Assembly: GCA_041917855.1 (NCBI GenBank)
Contig: JAYRWT010000048.1
Location: 1 to 12,431, forward strand
Reading direction: 5' to 3'
DNA length: 12,431 bases
Origin: CALBLZ01 sp041917855
GTDB lineage: Bacteria > Patescibacteriota > UBA1384 > CAILIB01
The notes under the pieces are model-generated. The model made no database searches, was not told where the DNA came from, and saw only the letters and a program-made list of their open reading frames with translations. Every line of letters starts with the position of its first letter. Within the stretch, counting starts at the first letter, position 1. Both the position numbers and the translations under genes were made by a program. Shown here piece by piece: positions 5,775 through 12,431 of this stretch.

Positions 5775-6422
5775 ATGCTTGTAATACTCTACGACAGCGC
5801 CGGACATCTAGATACTGTCCGTCCTACTCTACAGTTGGTTGGTATGGTATGCGTAAGCGCTGTGAGTGTAACTCATCTGCGCCAATTGCTCGATAATGAT
5901 CAGCCGAGCGCAATAATAAGTAGCGCTGATCTGCCCGAAGTACAGCTGCTTTGCCAAGTTACACAAGCTGCTGGTGTGCCGCTCTACCTTGTTTCACAAC
6001 AGCAATCGGGCATGCGGCGCGTTCATGCTCTACGCATGGGAGCACACCAGTATTACATAGCTCCTTTTTCTCATGTGCAGCTAGTACACGACTTGGGAGC
6101 AACTCGTTACCGCACCGAGCGCCGTTTACACTTTGGCGGTTTCTCGTTTGATTTAGTCAACTTAGCTGCCTGGAATAACGGTGTGCAATTAACACTGAGC
6201 GGGCAGCAGTTTAGGGCATTGCTTACCCTGACTCGAAGCATTGGTAGGCCTGTAAGCAGAGTACATCTTAGTGAGGCTATTTGGGGAGGAGATTCTCCAG
6301 AATCGAGCAATGCACTTGATGCTCTAATCTGCAGGTTGCGTAAAAAGCTTGGTGATGACGCTGGGCTACTTGTACAAGCGATTTACGGGATTGGTTATCG
6401 ACTGGTAGTACAGAATATATAG
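5775..6422 (+). CDS. OmpR/PhoB-type regulator with degenerate receiver domain
   Basis: A 215-residue protein with two-domain response-regulator architecture. Residues 1 to about 110 have receiver-like strand/helix spacing, but the phospho-acceptor position aligns with Ser50 in SAIISSADLP. The switch Lys of the usual KPF is Ala96 (IAPF), and only one Asp remains at the acidic pocket (D7). Classical phosphorylation is therefore unlikely. Residues about 115-213 are a Trans_reg_C winged helix: FGGFSFDL, LSGQQFRALLTL, RPVSRVHLSEAIWGG, then NALDALICRLRKKLGDD and IYGIGYRLV, all well conserved. I start at ATG 5775, with GGAG at 5766-5769 five bases upstream, rather than the in-frame GTG at 5760. No histidine kinase is adjacent. 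It follows the O-antigen-ligase-like gene by 46 nt, and its 3' end overlaps the convergent PadR-like gene by 57 bp. Its target is unknown. Confidence 0.88.
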   Translation: MLVILYDSAGHLDTVRPTLQLVGMVCVSAVSVTHLRQLLDNDQPSAIISSADLPEVQLLCQVTQAAGVPLYLVSQQQSGMRRVHALRMGAHQYYIAPFSHVQLVHDLGATRYRTERRLHFGGFSFDLVNLAAWNNGVQLTLSGQQFRALLTLTRSIGRPVSRVHLSEAIWGGDSPESSNALDALICRLRKKLGDDAGLLVQAIYGIGYRLVVQNI

Positions 6423-6782
6423 CTGCCTAACTGCGTAGTAACTCCTTAGTTGTCTGCGCAGGCCTTGCATACCCTGTGTTTGCCACCAGGAGCTTTGCTT
6501 GCTTAGCAGTGTGTGTCCACAGGGTGTAATACTTAAAAAATTGCGTTTAGGTTTTTGGTCTACGTACAGATGAGTGCACTTGATGCTTCCGGCTTGGGCA
6601 AGAACGGCCACATCACGGTAAAACGTAGACCGTTTCCAGGAAAGTCGCGGGAGGCGAGACTGCAGCATGTGCTGTAGATCCGTTTGCAAGACACTCGATT
6701 GATCAGCAATAGCGCTAAGTATAAACCATATTCTAATGTTAGCTTCGCTGAGAGCAGGTGTGTACAGGTTACGTCTTCCCAT
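6366..6782 (-). CDS. PadR-like winged-helix protein
   Basis: A 138-residue basic protein that I read as a PadR-type winged-helix DNA-binding protein. Helix 1 is NIRIWFILSAIADQ (28-41 in the longer reading of this frame). Helix 2 is TDLQHMLQSRL. The recognition helix is KRSTFYRDVAVLAQAGSI, and the wing contains KRNFLSITPCGHTLL. The STFYRD...L...G.I core is the PadR-like hallmark. The effector is unknown. ATG 6782 is chosen because the frame's earlier ATG (6824) lies within leuS and before the domain. The start is 20 bp from the divergent leuS ATG, and a TATAGC -10 element places transcription at or next to the ATG. Without this gene the 380 bp between the regulator and leuS would be empty. Its 3' end overlaps the regulator gene antisense by 57 bp. 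Regulation of itself or leuS is a guess from position only. Confidence 0.72.
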   Translation of the reverse strand: MGRRNLYTPALSEANIRIWFILSAIADQSSVLQTDLQHMLQSRLPRLSWKRSTFYRDVAVLAQAGSIKCTHLYVDQKPKRNFLSITPCGHTLLSKQSSWWQTQGMQGLRRQLRSYYAVRQLYILYYQSITNPVNRLYK

Positions 6783-6787
6783 TCTTT

Positions 6788-6796
6788 TGCTATAGT
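6788..6796 (+). promoter_or_regulatory. Extended -10 promoter of leuS, overlapping a minus-strand -10
   Basis: TG-C-TATAGT (TG 6788-6789, hexamer 6791-6796, five of six) is a good extended -10 element, and no -35 of quality is visible. Counting 7 bases on from the hexamer gives position 6803, the A of the leuS ATG, so the mRNA should be leaderless. The same palindrome CTATAG (6790-6795) read on the minus strand gives TATAGC (6794-6789), placing a start at 6782, the A of the PadR-like ATG. Confidence 0.55.
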
Positions 6797-6802
6797 TACT
6801 GC

Positions 6803-9175
6803 ATGAAAAAGTCTCTTCCAGCATCCTACAATCCGGCTGAAATTGAGGTTAAATGGACGGAACGTTGGAAGAAAGGCAACGTATACGTCACACCCCAGGC
6901 TAACAAGAATGATGCAACTTGCTATATCTTGGACATGTTCCCCTATCCCTCAGGTAGCGGTATTCATGTCGGACACATTTTTGGCTACGTGGGTTCTGAT
7001 GTAATTGCCCGGTTTGCCCGCTTGCAAGGCAAGAAAGTAATGCACCCAATGGGTTGGGATTCTTTTGGTCTACCTGCGGAAAACTTTGCGATTAAAACTG
7101 GGGTGCACCCAGCTATTTCTACTGAAAAAAGCATAGCTACTTTTAAAAAACAGATTGCTAAGGTTGCCCTTAGTTATGATTGGGAGCGTGAAATTAGCAC
7201 GTCTTCGCCTGAGTACTACCGTTGGACACAGTGGTTCTTTTGCTTTTTGTACGAAAAAGGTCTCGCCTACCGCAAAGAAGGCTTAGTAAACTGGTGTGAA
7301 TCCTGCCAAACCGTTCTAGCCAATGAGCAGGTAATCGGCGGTCACTGTGAGCGTTGTGACTCTAAGGTGGTCCAGCGCAAGTTAAAGCAATGGTACTTTA
7401 AGATAACAGACTATGCCGAGCGTCTTTTGGCAGACCTCGACACTATCGATTGGCCAGAAAAGATTAAGCTGATGCAGCGTAACTGGATTGGCAAATCCGA
7501 GGGAGCAAATGTTTGGTTTGAGATTGAAGGTAGTGAGCAAAAATTACAGGTATTCACTACCCGACCCGATACAATCTTTGGCGTAAGCTACGTGGTACTT
7601 GCACCTGAGCATGAGCTGCTCAGTAGTATTGTTGCGCAAGACCATGCCGATAAGGTTGCGGATTACCAAAAGAAAGCCTCCGCTAAAAGTGAGCTTGAGC
7701 GCCTACACCTAGACAAGAAAAAAACTGGCGTGCCAACTGGCGCCTATGCCATTAACCCCGCAAATGGCGCGCGTCTGCCTATCTGGGTGGCAGATTACGT
7801 TGTTTCTACGTACGGCACAGGCGCAGTAATGGGTGTGCCAGGCCATGATGAGCGTGATGCAGAGTTTGCCGCAGCTTTCGATCTGCCTACCATTCAGGTA
7901 ATTACCGACGATGGTGAGTTTATTAACTCTGGCCACTTTACTGGTCGTGGAGTTGACGGTGCCCTGGACGATCTTTTACAGCACATTGGCGCAGAGAAAA
8001 CGATTACCTACCGACTGCGAGATTGGTTAGTGTCGCGTCAGCGTTTTTGGGGGGCACCTATTCCGATTGCCTATGACAGTAAGGGCAAGGAACATCTAAT
8101 CCCTGATAGCGAGCTGCCAGTTGTGCTGCCAATGAACGTAGAGTTTAAACCAACCGGCGAATCTCCATTGGTACATGCTAAGCAGTGGCGTGAGTATAAA
8201 AACCCATCCACTGGTGAAATGTGGCAGCGCGAAGTCGATACCTTAGACACCTTTGTATGCTCTAGCTGGTACTTCTTACGCTTTTGTAATCCTGAGTATC
8301 GCGGTGCAGCCTTTGATCCCGATGCTGTTGCTACTTGGATGCCGGTAGATACTTACATTGGAGGGGCTGAGCATGCCGTACTTCACCTCCTCTACGCGCG
8401 CTTCTTTACCAAGGTACTCTTTGATGCTGGCTTAGTACCTTTCAATGAGCCCTTTAAGAAGCTTGTGAATCAGGGCATGATCCTTGGTCCTGACCACCAA
8501 AAAATGAGTAAATCTAAGGGTAATGTAATTAGTCCAGATGATATTATTACGGATTACGGCGCAGATACACTGCGCGCGTACGAACTGTTTATGGGGCCGT
8601 TTGAACAGGAAAAGCCTTGGTCAACCAGCGGCATAGTTGGTGTGCGCCGCTTTTTAGACAAAACCTGGCGGCTGTATGCCAAAGCTGATGACGCCAAAGC
8701 CTGTGAAGAAGAGTTGCGTATTCTGCATACGGCTATTGCCGCCGTCACACGACATCTTGAGTCACATCAGTTTAATACCGCGGTCTCTTCACTCATGGAA
8801 GCAACCAATGCTTTTGGAACGCTCACAAGAATTAATCGTGCCACCCTCCGAACCTACGCACAGCTATTCTCACCAATTATGCCGTTTATTGCCGAGGAGC
8901 TGTGGGAGGCCACGGGTGGAGAAGGTTTTGCTTGCCAAGCTGCCTGGCCAGCATATAAGGCTGACTATCTGACGGTAGATGAGGTTACCTATGTTATTCA
9001 AGTTAATGGCAAAGTAAGAGCAAAGGTTACTCTGCCAAGTAGCCTAGAAAAGAAGAGTGAAATCGAAGCAGCAGTTACAGCAGACCAGTCAGTTCAGAAA
9101 GCTCTTGAGGGGAAAAGCATAAGTAAAACCATTGTGGTTCCTGGTAAATTAGTTTCCTTTGTAGTCTCTGTGTAG
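6803..9175 (+). CDS. leuS: Leucyl-tRNA synthetase
   Basis: This class Ia synthetase charges tRNA-Leu and hydrolyses mischarged products. It has 790 aa, shorter than the roughly 860 of Escherichia coli LeuRS. Landmarks in order are MFPYPSGSGIHVGH with the HIGH motif as HVGH (55-58), GWDSFGLPAEN, and a zinc-ribbon-like pair CESC...CERC in the N-terminal insertion. The CP1 editing domain follows, with TTRPDTIFG from residue 252 and the editing Asp349 in GHDERD. KMSKS is at 567-571, followed by an anticodon-binding helical domain and a C-terminal domain ending with VNGKVRAKVTLP. All catalytic and editing signatures are present. An in-frame ATG at 6758 would add 15 residues with no family similarity, so ATG 6803 is used. 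It has no Shine-Dalgarno and lies one promoter length from the -10 element, indicating a leaderless message. Confidence 0.97.
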   Translation: MKKSLPASYNPAEIEVKWTERWKKGNVYVTPQANKNDATCYILDMFPYPSGSGIHVGHIFGYVGSDVIARFARLQGKKVMHPMGWDSFGLPAENFAIKTGVHPAISTEKSIATFKKQIAKVALSYDWEREISTSSPEYYRWTQWFFCFLYEKGLAYRKEGLVNWCESCQTVLANEQVIGGHCERCDSKVVQRKLKQWYFKITDYAERLLADLDTIDWPEKIKLMQRNWIGKSEGANVWFEIEGSEQKLQVFTTRPDTIFGVSYVVLAPEHELLSSIVAQDHADKVADYQKKASAKSELERLHLDKKKTGVPTGAYAINPANGARLPIWVADYVVSTYGTGAVMGVPGHDERDAEFAAAFDLPTIQVITDDGEFINSGHFTGRGVDGALDDLLQHIGAEKTITYRLRDWLVSRQRFWGAPIPIAYDSKGKEHLIPDSELPVVLPMNVEFKPTGESPLVHAKQWREYKNPSTGEMWQREVDTLDTFVCSSWYFLRFCNPEYRGAAFDPDAVATWMPVDTYIGGAEHAVLHLLYARFFTKVLFDAGLVPFNEPFKKLVNQGMILGPDHQKMSKSKGNVISPDDIITDYGADTLRAYELFMGPFEQEKPWSTSGIVGVRRFLDKTWRLYAKADDAKACEEELRILHTAIAAVTRHLESHQFNTAVSSLMEATNAFGTLTRINRATLRTYAQLFSPIMPFIAEELWEATGGEGFACQAAWPAYKADYLTVDEVTYVIQVNGKVRAKVTLPSSLEKKSEIEAAVTADQSVQKALEGKSISKTIVVPGKLVSFVVSV

Positions 9176-9183
9176 CGCAAGGC

Positions 9184-9212
9184 TTGATGATCTGATCCGT
9201 ATCTGATATAGT
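9184..9212 (+). promoter_or_regulatory. Promoter of the rpmF-nusB-rnc operon
   Basis: TTGATG (9184-9189, four of six) and TATAGT (9207-9212, five of six) are exactly 17 bp apart, with an extended TG at 9204-9205. Transcription would start near 9219, about 20 nt before the rpmF ATG. The -10 hexamer is identical to that of leuS. This is one of the best promoters in the window. Confidence 0.6.
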
Positions 9213-9238
9213 TTCTAGGTATTTAGCTCATATTTCTC

Positions 9239-9436
9239 ATGGCAACACCAAAAAAGCGCCTCAGTCCTGTCCGTTCGGGTAACCGTCGTCGTCAGATTGG
9301 CATTTCACTTCCTGCAACCGCAACCTGTTCTAATTGTGGAGCAGTAATTGTGCGTCACCAGGCCTGCAAAGCCTGTGGTTTTTACCGTGGTCGCGCAGCT
9401 GTAGCAAAAGCTACCCCTACCCTTCCAAGCAAGTAA
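9239..9436 (+). CDS. rpmF: Ribosomal protein bL32
   Basis: bL32, a small basic zinc-ribbon protein of the large ribosomal subunit, 65 aa. The N-terminus ATPKKRLSPVRSGNRRRQ is the family's rRNA-binding tail. Four cysteines in two CxxC pairs (CSNC at 31-34 and CKAC at about 43-46) form the zinc site. The ending GFYRGR is also typical, followed by a short Ala/Thr-rich tail. No Shine-Dalgarno is visible in the roughly 20-nt leader. nusB begins 11 nt after its stop, so the two are cotranscribed. Confidence 0.95.
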   Translation: MATPKKRLSPVRSGNRRRQIGISLPATATCSNCGAVIVRHQACKACGFYRGRAAVAKATPTLPSK

Positions 9437-9447
9437 CTTGGCGTATT

Positions 9448-9888
9448 GTGGCCCAAAATCGCCACCTTTCCCGTACAATCTGCATGCAGTCACTCTACGA
9501 ATGGGAATTTCGTGGCGATCTTGATTTGCATGAGCTAACCGAGCGCAATATTAACGAGTTTAAAAAAGATGTAGATGAAACCTACACCTGGAAAGTCGTG
9601 CTCGGCGCGGCTGAGAACTGGGAAAAAATTAACGCCGATATTCTCGAGGCAGCCCCAGAATGGCCGCTCGACCAAGTCGCCAAGGTGGATAAGAACGTTC
9701 TCCGTGTTGCTCTGTATGAAATGCTCTACGATCCAGAAGAAGACGTGCCGCCGCGCGTCAGTATTAACGAAGCAATCGAGATTGGCAAAACCTTTGGTAG
9801 CGAGAGCTCACCGAAGTTTATAAACGGTGTGCTTGGGTTTATTTATCGTAAGTATGAGGATAGGCTCGCTCCCCGCGACGCTCGCTAA
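9448..9888 (+). CDS. nusB: Transcription antitermination factor NusB
   Basis: NusB binds boxA RNA with NusE (S10) and supports antitermination of rRNA transcription. I take the GTG at 9448 as the start, giving 146 aa. It keeps the N-terminal NRHLSRTICMQSLYEWEF, which matches the family's R-x2-R-x3-MQ-x-LY-x-WEF pattern. A later ATG (9484) would cut into that helix, and the frame extended upstream overlaps rpmF. The C-terminal half carries the hallmarks VAKVDKNVLRVALYEML, VSINEAIEIGKTFGS and KFINGVLGFI. It sits 11 nt after rpmF and 2 nt before rnc, a clear operon. No Shine-Dalgarno is visible, so translation probably relies on coupling with rpmF. Function is family-based; the start is likely but not proven. 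Confidence 0.93.
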   Translation: MAQNRHLSRTICMQSLYEWEFRGDLDLHELTERNINEFKKDVDETYTWKVVLGAAENWEKINADILEAAPEWPLDQVAKVDKNVLRVALYEMLYDPEEDVPPRVSINEAIEIGKTFGSESSPKFINGVLGFIYRKYEDRLAPRDAR

Positions 9889-9890
9889 GC

Positions 9891-10592
9891 ATGTCTGATC
9901 CTGCCTTATTTTCTGTACTAGAAGAGCGCCTTGGCGTTCATTTTGCGGATCGTGATTTGCTGCAGCAAGTGTTTATTCATCGCTCATATCTAAATGAGCA
10001 TAAAAACTTTCCACTCGACCATAACGAGAGACTTGAGTTTTTAGGTGACGCTGTGCTGGAGCTAATTGTGACTGATCACCTGTATCGCTCTTTCCCTAAC
10101 CCTGAAGGTGAACTGACCATTTGGCGTAGTAGTTTGGTAAAAGGTGATACGCTGGCAGATGTAGCTCGTGAGCTTGATTTTCCTAACTATCTACAGGTCT
10201 CACGGGGCGAAGAAAAGAGTGGCGGACGTGAGAAGGGATACCTTCTTGCCAACGCTTTTGAAGCGTTAATTGGCGCCGTATACCTTGATTTAGGGTACGA
10301 GGCAGCAAACCAGGTTGTGCACAACTTTGTACTCTCTCGACTTCCTGCCATTTTGGAGCAAAAGCTCTACATAGACCCAAAAAGTCGTCTGCAGGAATAC
10401 ACCCAAGAGAAATTTGGCGCTACACCTCAATACTTCGTAGTTGACCAGGTAGGACCTGATCACGCCAAGGAGTTTACCGTTTCCGTCTCCATTCAAGATC
10501 GCGAAATTGGTCGAGGTATTGGTGCCAGCAAGCAGCAAGCACAGGTTGCTGCTGCAGCCGCAGCTCTACAGTCTTTTGAGGCAGCTAGCTAG
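9891..10592 (+). CDS. rnc: Ribonuclease III
   Basis: RNase III cuts double-stranded RNA in pre-rRNA processing and mRNA turnover. At 233 aa it has normal length and both domains. The catalytic domain carries the signature NERLEFLGDAVL (45-56) with Asp53, and Glu124 in NAFEALIGAVYLD; both acidic sites are intact. A double-stranded-RNA-binding domain follows from about 163 to 232 (DPKSRLQEYTQE...GIGASKQQAQVAAAAAAL). The ATG is 2 nt after the nusB stop with no Shine-Dalgarno, consistent with coupled translation. Its stop lies one base from the stop of the convergent DD-carboxypeptidase gene and no terminator is visible. Read-through RNA from both sides would therefore be complementary, the kind of duplex this enzyme can cut. 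Confidence 0.97.
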   Translation: MSDPALFSVLEERLGVHFADRDLLQQVFIHRSYLNEHKNFPLDHNERLEFLGDAVLELIVTDHLYRSFPNPEGELTIWRSSLVKGDTLADVARELDFPNYLQVSRGEEKSGGREKGYLLANAFEALIGAVYLDLGYEAANQVVHNFVLSRLPAILEQKLYIDPKSRLQEYTQEKFGATPQYFVVDQVGPDHAKEFTVSVSIQDREIGRGIGASKQQAQVAAAAAALQSFEAAS

Positions 10593-10593
10593 G

Positions 10594-11580
10594 CTACTCA
10601 AAAGAAATATTTGCGAATCCCCAATCGAGTAATTTACGAGTCTCTACTGCAGAGGCTTCTTTTGTTTCTACAAAGGTAGAAAGAACTACAGCAACCAAGG
10701 TTACATCTCCCCTGGTTGCACTACCAATTAGGCAGTGTCCGGCGTCTGGGGTAAAGCCTGTTTTACCAGTGGATGCCCCGCCGTACAGGTAATCTGCAAC
10801 TAATCGGTTAGAGTTGCGTAAATCATGAGTAATGCTGCCAGCTACATTAGTTGCAAGACGTGTAGGAGTAGTGGCGATGGCTTTTATTGTTGCCTGTTCG
10901 TTAGCAATAGAGGTGAGCTTAGCTAGATCGAGTGCACTGCTGCGGCCTGTATCGTCTAGTCCGGCAGGATCCTTGTAGTGTGTGGCGAGCATATTTAGCG
11001 AGGCAGCCCGTGCATTCATTTCTTCTACAAAGCGCGCCACTTTAGCCTCTGGGCTGGCGGCAGGATTCTGGAGCAAAATACCTCCAACGTGCTCAGCTAG
11101 TGCCTCTGCAGCATCATTACCAGACACGAGCATGAGGCCATAGAGCAGTTCACGCACGGTAATAATTTCTCCTTGGCGCAGCTCCATGAGTGAGCCTATT
11201 TGCCCGGCGGCATTGGGACTAATGGTTACCGGCTCGTCTAGGTTTTTCACTTGCTCTACGGTTAGCAGTGCAGTCATCATTTTTGTGGTGCTCGCAATTG
11301 GAACAGCTAGTTCTCCGTCGTGTTCAGTTAGTACTTTGCCGCTCTGTACGTGGTAGAGAAGATAGCGCCGTGCATTAATGAAGGGCTCGGGCGCGGTAAT
11401 TTTTGGGTAGGGCTTTAGTGCCACCTGACCATTCACATTTGTTGTAGCACCAAGCACACTGCCATTAATCTGCACAGTGGGCTTACTTGCAAGGGCAAGC
11501 TCCCCTGCCCAAAACGTAAACACACCCACGGTGATGAGAGTTGTGATAATTAGAGTTGAAACAACCTGCGCTCGATTCAT
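10594..11580 (-). CDS. D-alanyl-D-alanine carboxypeptidase (peptidase S11)
   Basis: A penicillin-binding-type DD-carboxypeptidase (DacA/DacF family) that trims the terminal D-Ala from peptidoglycan stem peptides outside the membrane. It has 328 aa. A single N-terminal hydrophobic segment (about 8-31) serves as signal or anchor. The catalytic triad of motifs is complete: SxxK as STTK (97-100), SxN as SGN (153-155) and KTG (273-275). The C-terminal beta domain seen in E. coli DacA is absent; the protein ends about 50 residues after KTG. The ATG overlaps the pseudouridine-synthase stop by 4 nt (ATGA), so it is translationally coupled and last in the pheT-rluB-like-dac operon. It shows that the cell makes peptidoglycan. 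It converges on rnc with a one-base gap. Confidence 0.94.
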   Translation of the reverse strand: MNRAQVVSTLIITTLITVGVFTFWAGELALASKPTVQINGSVLGATTNVNGQVALKPYPKITAPEPFINARRYLLYHVQSGKVLTEHDGELAVPIASTTKMMTALLTVEQVKNLDEPVTISPNAAGQIGSLMELRQGEIITVRELLYGLMLVSGNDAAEALAEHVGGILLQNPAASPEAKVARFVEEMNARAASLNMLATHYKDPAGLDDTGRSSALDLAKLTSIANEQATIKAIATTPTRLATNVAGSITHDLRNSNRLVADYLYGGASTGKTGFTPDAGHCLIGSATRGDVTLVAVVLSTFVETKEASAVETRKLLDWGFANISFE

Positions 11581-12299
11581 TTCTGCGATAAAAGAGATAC
11601 TTCTGCACTGGTTAAAGTACGGTACTCGCCAGGTGCTAGTCGATTCAGAACTAACTTGCCAACTGCAACTCGGCGGAGCTTACGTACTGTCAGGCCAAAG
11701 GTAGAACAAGCACGACGTAGTATATGGTTGCGGCCTTCGTGAATGGTAATCGTAATACTCAGTCTGCCAGGTGCGAGTGGCTTTACTACTATGTCATCAA
11801 CGGTCAGTAATCCATCTTTTAGCCTTACGCCTGCGGCAAACCGAGCAGTGAGCTGAGCTAGTGGTAGCTGTTCTGCGTCCTTGTCCCACGAGCACTCCAC
11901 CACGTAGGTTTTCTTGTGAGTAAAGCGTGGGTGGGTAAGTTTTTCAGCTAGAGCCCCATCGTTTGTGAGCAGGAGCAAGCCCTCGCTCTCTTTGTCTAGT
12001 CTGCCCACTGGGTTTACGCGTGGAAAAGGTGGTAGCAGATCAAGCACGATCTTTTCATCGCGTTGGCGTGCTGCACTACATACGTAGCCACGTGGTTTGT
12101 TAAGCAAATAGGTAATGAGCGCAGGTTTTACCAGTGGCTTGTTGTTAACAACAATAGTGTCGCTGGCGGCATCAGCTTTAAAGCCAAGCTCTTTAACCGT
12201 GTGACCATTCACCCGTACCTTACCTGCTAGAATGAGCTCCTCCGCCTTGCGACGCGAAGCTATACCGGCTGCGGCTATGATCTTTTGTAGGCGTTCCAT
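11577..12299 (-). CDS. Pseudouridine synthase, RsuA/RluB/E/F family
   Basis: This 240-residue enzyme isomerises uridine to pseudouridine in rRNA (16S or 23S). An N-terminal S4 RNA-binding domain occupies residues 1 to about 48 (MERLQKIIAAAGIASRRKAEE...KVRVNG). The catalytic domain begins near 61 (ITYLLNKPRGYVCS) and contains the motif VGRLDKESEGLLLLTNDG, with catalytic Asp102. The distal EGRNHILRRACSTFG and LRRVAVG match the family's EGR(N/K)xQVRR region, though QV is HI here. Length fits RluB/RsuA. The target uridine cannot be assigned. The ATG overlaps the pheT stop by one base (TAATG), and its own stop overlaps the carboxypeptidase start by 4 nt, so all three genes are probably one transcript. 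Confidence 0.93.
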   Translation of the reverse strand: MERLQKIIAAAGIASRRKAEELILAGKVRVNGHTVKELGFKADAASDTIVVNNKPLVKPALITYLLNKPRGYVCSAARQRDEKIVLDLLPPFPRVNPVGRLDKESEGLLLLTNDGALAEKLTHPRFTHKKTYVVECSWDKDAEQLPLAQLTARFAAGVRLKDGLLTVDDIVVKPLAPGRLSITITIHEGRNHILRRACSTFGLTVRKLRRVAVGKLVLNRLAPGEYRTLTSAEVSLLSQK

Positions 12300-12431
12300 T
12301 AGGCTTTAAAAGGTGCAAGCGCAGCCTCTATAGCAGCTGCCGCGGCATTAATTTCTTCCTCGGTAAGCGTTTTTTCTAGCGATGTATAACGGAAACGCAT
12401 AGTCAGCGCTTTTGTAGCAGTATCCTTGCCC
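12299..12431 (-). CDS. pheT: Phenylalanyl-tRNA synthetase beta subunit, C-terminal fragment
   Basis: A minus-strand frame enters from the right edge and gives the last 43 residues of a protein, ending at TAA 12301-12299. The sequence KALTMRFRYTSLEKTLTEEE followed by INAA matches the end of the FDX-ACB anticodon-binding domain at the C-terminus of PheT, which usually reads S-x-x-x-R-x-x-FR-x2-x-x-TLT-(D/E)-EE-(V/I)-N. PheT pairs with PheS in the alpha2-beta2 enzyme that charges tRNA-Phe. Its stop overlaps the ATG of the downstream pseudouridine synthase gene by one base. Only the last part is seen, so integrity of the gene cannot be judged. Confidence 0.83.
   Translation of the reverse strand, partial: GKDTATKALTMRFRYTSLEKTLTEEEINAAAAAIEAALAPFKA

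Noticed and set aside
9334..9447. A longer NusB frame starting inside rpmF
   Set aside because: The extra 38 residues are a shadow of the rpmF coding sequence in another frame. The NusB family pattern starts right after the GTG at 9448.
10546..10566. Hairpin GCTGC...GCAGC near the end of rnc as a terminator
   Set aside because: The stem is only 5 bp, lies in the alanine-rich coding end of the dsRNA-binding domain and is not followed directly by a T-run.
1..12431. CRISPR arrays, insertion sequences, integrases, toxin-antitoxin or phage-defence genes
   Set aside because: No spaced direct repeats, terminal inverted repeats with a transposase, or recognisable defence proteins were found on either strand. 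The window is mostly conserved housekeeping genes.

Overview
This window looks like a compact, housekeeping-rich stretch of a small bacterial genome that uses the standard code. TGA ends genes at ATGA junctions and never interrupts a reading frame. Genes are close-packed, Shine-Dalgarno motifs are scarce, several mRNAs look leaderless or nearly so, LeuRS is short, and there is a tight rpmF-nusB-rnc block. Together these suggest a Patescibacteria/CPR-type organism. That placement is an inference, and I cannot resolve the lineage from sequence alone. I see no insertion sequence, integrase, CRISPR array or phage gene.

Layout, left to right. (1) The C-terminus of a family-4-type glycosyltransferase (+). 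(2) A promoter, tRNA-Leu(CAA), then a TsaC-TsaE fusion and TsaD (+). The fusion's first possible ATG shares a base with the tRNA's encoded CCA end, and the two t6A genes overlap by 4 nt. (3) tRNA-Ala(GGC) with its own promoter and a strong terminator. (4) About 265 bp without a gene but rich in hairpins. (5) A DUF1801 (YdhG-like) gene (-), divergent from a 2H phosphoesterase (+). The latter converges on a DUF1761 membrane protein (-) across a shared hairpin. (6) An O-antigen-ligase-like polymerase/ligase and an OmpR-type regulator with a degenerate receiver (+). (7) A PadR-like winged-helix gene (-), divergent from leuS (+), with start codons only 20 bp apart around one palindromic -10 element. 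(8) rpmF-nusB-rnc (+). (9) A minus-strand operon read right to left: pheT 3' end, an RsuA/RluB pseudouridine synthase and a D-Ala-D-Ala carboxypeptidase. It meets rnc end to end with one base between stops.

The common theme is translation and RNA maturation: two tRNAs, two tRNA synthetases (leuS, pheT), t6A37 tRNA modification, rRNA pseudouridylation, RNase III, NusB and L32. Interspersed are cell-envelope functions (glycosyltransferase, Wzy/WaaL-like protein, DD-carboxypeptidase) and two winged-helix regulators. I found no clear-cut new system. The items most worth checking are the TsaC-TsaE fusion launched from a tRNA, the bidirectional leaderless promoter between leuS and the PadR-like gene, and the structured gene-free region after tRNA-Ala.
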